Positions 63,601-64,000 of a stretch of 64,000 nucleotides of DNA are shown in pieces. Below the pieces are notes generated by a model that saw nothing but the letters and a program-made list of their open reading frames with translations, searched no databases and was not told the origin of the DNA. The stretch covers positions 51,460 to 115,459 of the forward strand of contig JANQHQ010000002.1 in assembly GCA_028282595.1 (NCBI GenBank). Reading direction: 5' to 3'. Made by a program: the position numbers and the translations under genes. The DNA is from Chlorobium sp. (GTDB lineage Bacteria > Bacteroidota > Chlorobiia > Chlorobiales > Chlorobiaceae). Every line of letters starts with the position of its first letter. The stretch's first letter is position 1.

Positions 63601-63812
63601 TTGCGCTCAAGCAGGCCGTGATCGAGTCGGCCGCCGTACGAACCCGTCCGATTCTCCTGACGGCCGGAACAGTGGTCATCGGGGCGATCGTCATTCTGTT
63701 CGACCCCATTTTCCAGGGGCTTGCGATTTCGCTGATGTGGGGCGCCGTTCTTTCGACCGTTCTGACACTCGGAGTCGTGCCTCTTACCTATTATCTTATG
63801 GAGAAGAAGTGA
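60612..63812 (+). CDS. RND-family efflux pump (HAE-type)
   Basis: This 1066-residue inner-membrane pump uses the proton gradient to export small molecules. It has an N-terminal helix, two large periplasmic loops and twelve membrane helices. The proton relay in helix 4 is seen as TGIVVDDSIIIAENIHRHF, and FSYPGGSAKEVEERVAKPVE, STSQKDFALVTVRYEVG and GIIPGHFFHGAFFTATSMIG are family landmarks. The length and the PREEEPQISVP start fit the hydrophobe/amphiphile group, not heavy-metal pumps, where an extra charged residue in helix 4 is typical. It is the last gene of the operon and preceded by GGAGG. Confidence 0.93.
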   Translation: MREGIAGKLAKLFINSKLTPLLMLTALLVGVLATFMTPREEEPQISVPLVDLYFSYPGGSAKEVEERVAKPVEKFLTEIEGVDYVYSTSQKDFALVTVRYEVGDDTEESMVKLWATIMKNMDRMPEGVRFPLVKKVSIDDVPVLTLTFWSERYGPYDLRRVAVQVADELKKIENIGEVDINGGLKRQLRIVLQKEKLQRYRVSPLQIAERIRASNSQLTAGTFQDMNRNFTVKAGEFLKTAEDVRNVVVGIFNSEPVYLKDVAQVFDGPEEVENYTFFGFGAAAAGEGAQGEHPAVTLTVAKRKGTDATALADKVLEKVDAFGGSVITSGINVTETRNYGETASEKVFTLLEHLIGAVIAVTIVVGIFLGWRGGLVVFASVPITFALTLLVYYLFDYTLNRVTLFALIFVTGIVVDDSIIIAENIHRHFSMRKMPKLQAAITAINEVGNPTILATFTVIASVLPMVFVSGLMGPYMSPMPIGASLAMIFSLFVALVGTPWLAFRLLKAEEGHSEEYDISKSVYYRAFNKTLTPLLESWWKAALAFVFVGVLLLGSIAMIPLKMVELKMLPFDNKSEFQVIVDMPEGTTLEQTARATKDIVSALKGVPEVENYQYYVGTNAPINFNGLVRHYYLRQGDNMADIQVNLVGKGERSDQSHAIAKRVRPKVKEAALKYGANAKVVEVPPGPPVLSTIVAEIYGPDQKQRIELARKIKGIMEETPGVVDVDWMVEDDEKSYDLVIDKRKAAFRGITTEQITATLRMALDGSEAGLLHTDTELEPVGLELRLPLSARASILDLTDIFVKSGGMQAMTTRLPAGEMIPLSELVRVEERVEDKSIHRKDLKNVVYVTADVAGVTESPVYAMLDMDKRIAELEMPGGYNISPLYTSAPFTEDRLAMKWDGEWQITFEVFRDLGAAFAVVLVIIYLLIVGWFQSFRTPLVMMVAIPLSLVGIIPGHFFHGAFFTATSMIGMIALAGIMVRNSVLIIDFIQLRMQDGIALKQAVIESAAVRTRPILLTAGTVVIGAIVILFDPIFQGLAISLMWGAVLSTVLTLGVVPLTYYLMEKK

Positions 63813-64000
63813 CGAGTGACGGCGCTCCGGCTTCGCCGGGCGCTTGGTGACGACGCCCGATTGGTATCGGGCTTAGTGACGAGTTAAAGGTAATGGCACG
63901 ACAGCCCTTGAGGTATTTTTCTGATCACGCTTGTCACTAAGCCCGGCGAAGCTCGGGCGTCGTCTCTAAGCAAGGCGAAGCCGAAGCGTCGTCACCAAGT
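63813..64000. repeat. Palindromic GTCACTAAGC / GCGTCGTC repeats at the window end
   Basis: After the RND stop there are at least three related units containing GTGACGACGCCCGAT-type and CACTAAGCCCGGCGAAGCTC-type arms in alternating orientation. Each can fold into a GC-rich hairpin. The first unit could serve as terminator for the pump operon. The array continues past the window end, so the copy number is unknown. Confidence 0.7.

Overview
The window comes from a green sulfur bacterium (Chlorobiales). It carries chlorosome envelope genes (a clear CsmB, a CsmA/CsmE-type protein and a further CsmB/C-like protein), a BchQ-like radical-SAM/B12 gene divergent from a BchF/BchV-type hydratase, an ArsA-type ATPase with a small-HSP-like tail, and the GlgE/TreS-maltokinase pair. 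Most genes are GC-rich. Genes in two stretches (1-900 and about 25.7-29.9 kb) are clearly AT-rich and look acquired.

Region by region. 1-3.1 kb is an accessory junction: the end of an AT-rich gene with a HEPN-like motif, a heptamer repeat, a probable group II intron 5' remnant, an orphan antitoxin, a complete VapBC pair and a decayed 3' end of an alpha/beta hydrolase gene. 3.1-11.1 kb holds two PchR-like AraC regulator/TonB-dependent receptor cassettes. One receptor is followed by a SAM methyltransferase, the other by an alpha/beta hydrolase. 11.2-14.0 kb has a hexapeptide-repeat protein, a metallophosphatase and prfB with its programmed frameshift. 14.3-19.7 kb has glgE and a treS-maltokinase fusion. 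20-25.6 kb has a CI/Cro-like divergent pair, an esterase, mazG, an SDR and mnmE. 25.7-29.9 kb is an AT-rich island bounded by a broken radC and a truncated tyrosine integrase; it carries a membrane-anchored unknown and an Sll1717-type P-loop ATPase. 30.2-34.6 kb is a third AraC/receptor cassette, this one with an isoprenylcysteine-methyltransferase-like membrane enzyme, followed by an IS630 remnant.

34.8-48.8 kb has two lipoproteins, a PAP2 phosphatase, an asparagine-synthase-like protein, acpS, an RlpA-like lipoprotein, an ArsA-like ATPase, a duplicated pentapeptide-repeat protein, an EamA transporter, and a 1003-residue fusion of radical SAM, methyltransferase and a Cys-rich DUF5714-like domain. 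48.9-57.7 kb is a photosynthesis-linked stretch: three chlorosome proteins surround a four-gene operon that reads as N-acetylmuramic-acid recycling (AmgK-like kinase, MurU-like uridylyltransferase, NamZ-like exo-muramidase, SSF symporter), followed by bchQ/bchV-like genes and very small membrane proteins. 57.7-63.8 kb has a DUF1997-like gene and a CsoR/CstR-family repressor that starts an operon with TolC, a severely shortened periplasmic adaptor and an RND pump.

At least five copies of a short non-coding element with AGGGCACCTCTAT / ATAGAGGTGCCCT ends lie between genes, mostly at module borders. The best candidates for something undescribed are the three parallel regulator/receptor/modifying-enzyme cassettes with helix-phased direct repeats near their promoters, the tripartite radical-SAM fusion, the muropeptide recycling operon among chlorosome genes, and the CstR-like repressor with an adaptor-deficient pump. 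All product names rest on reading the sequence; no database search was run.
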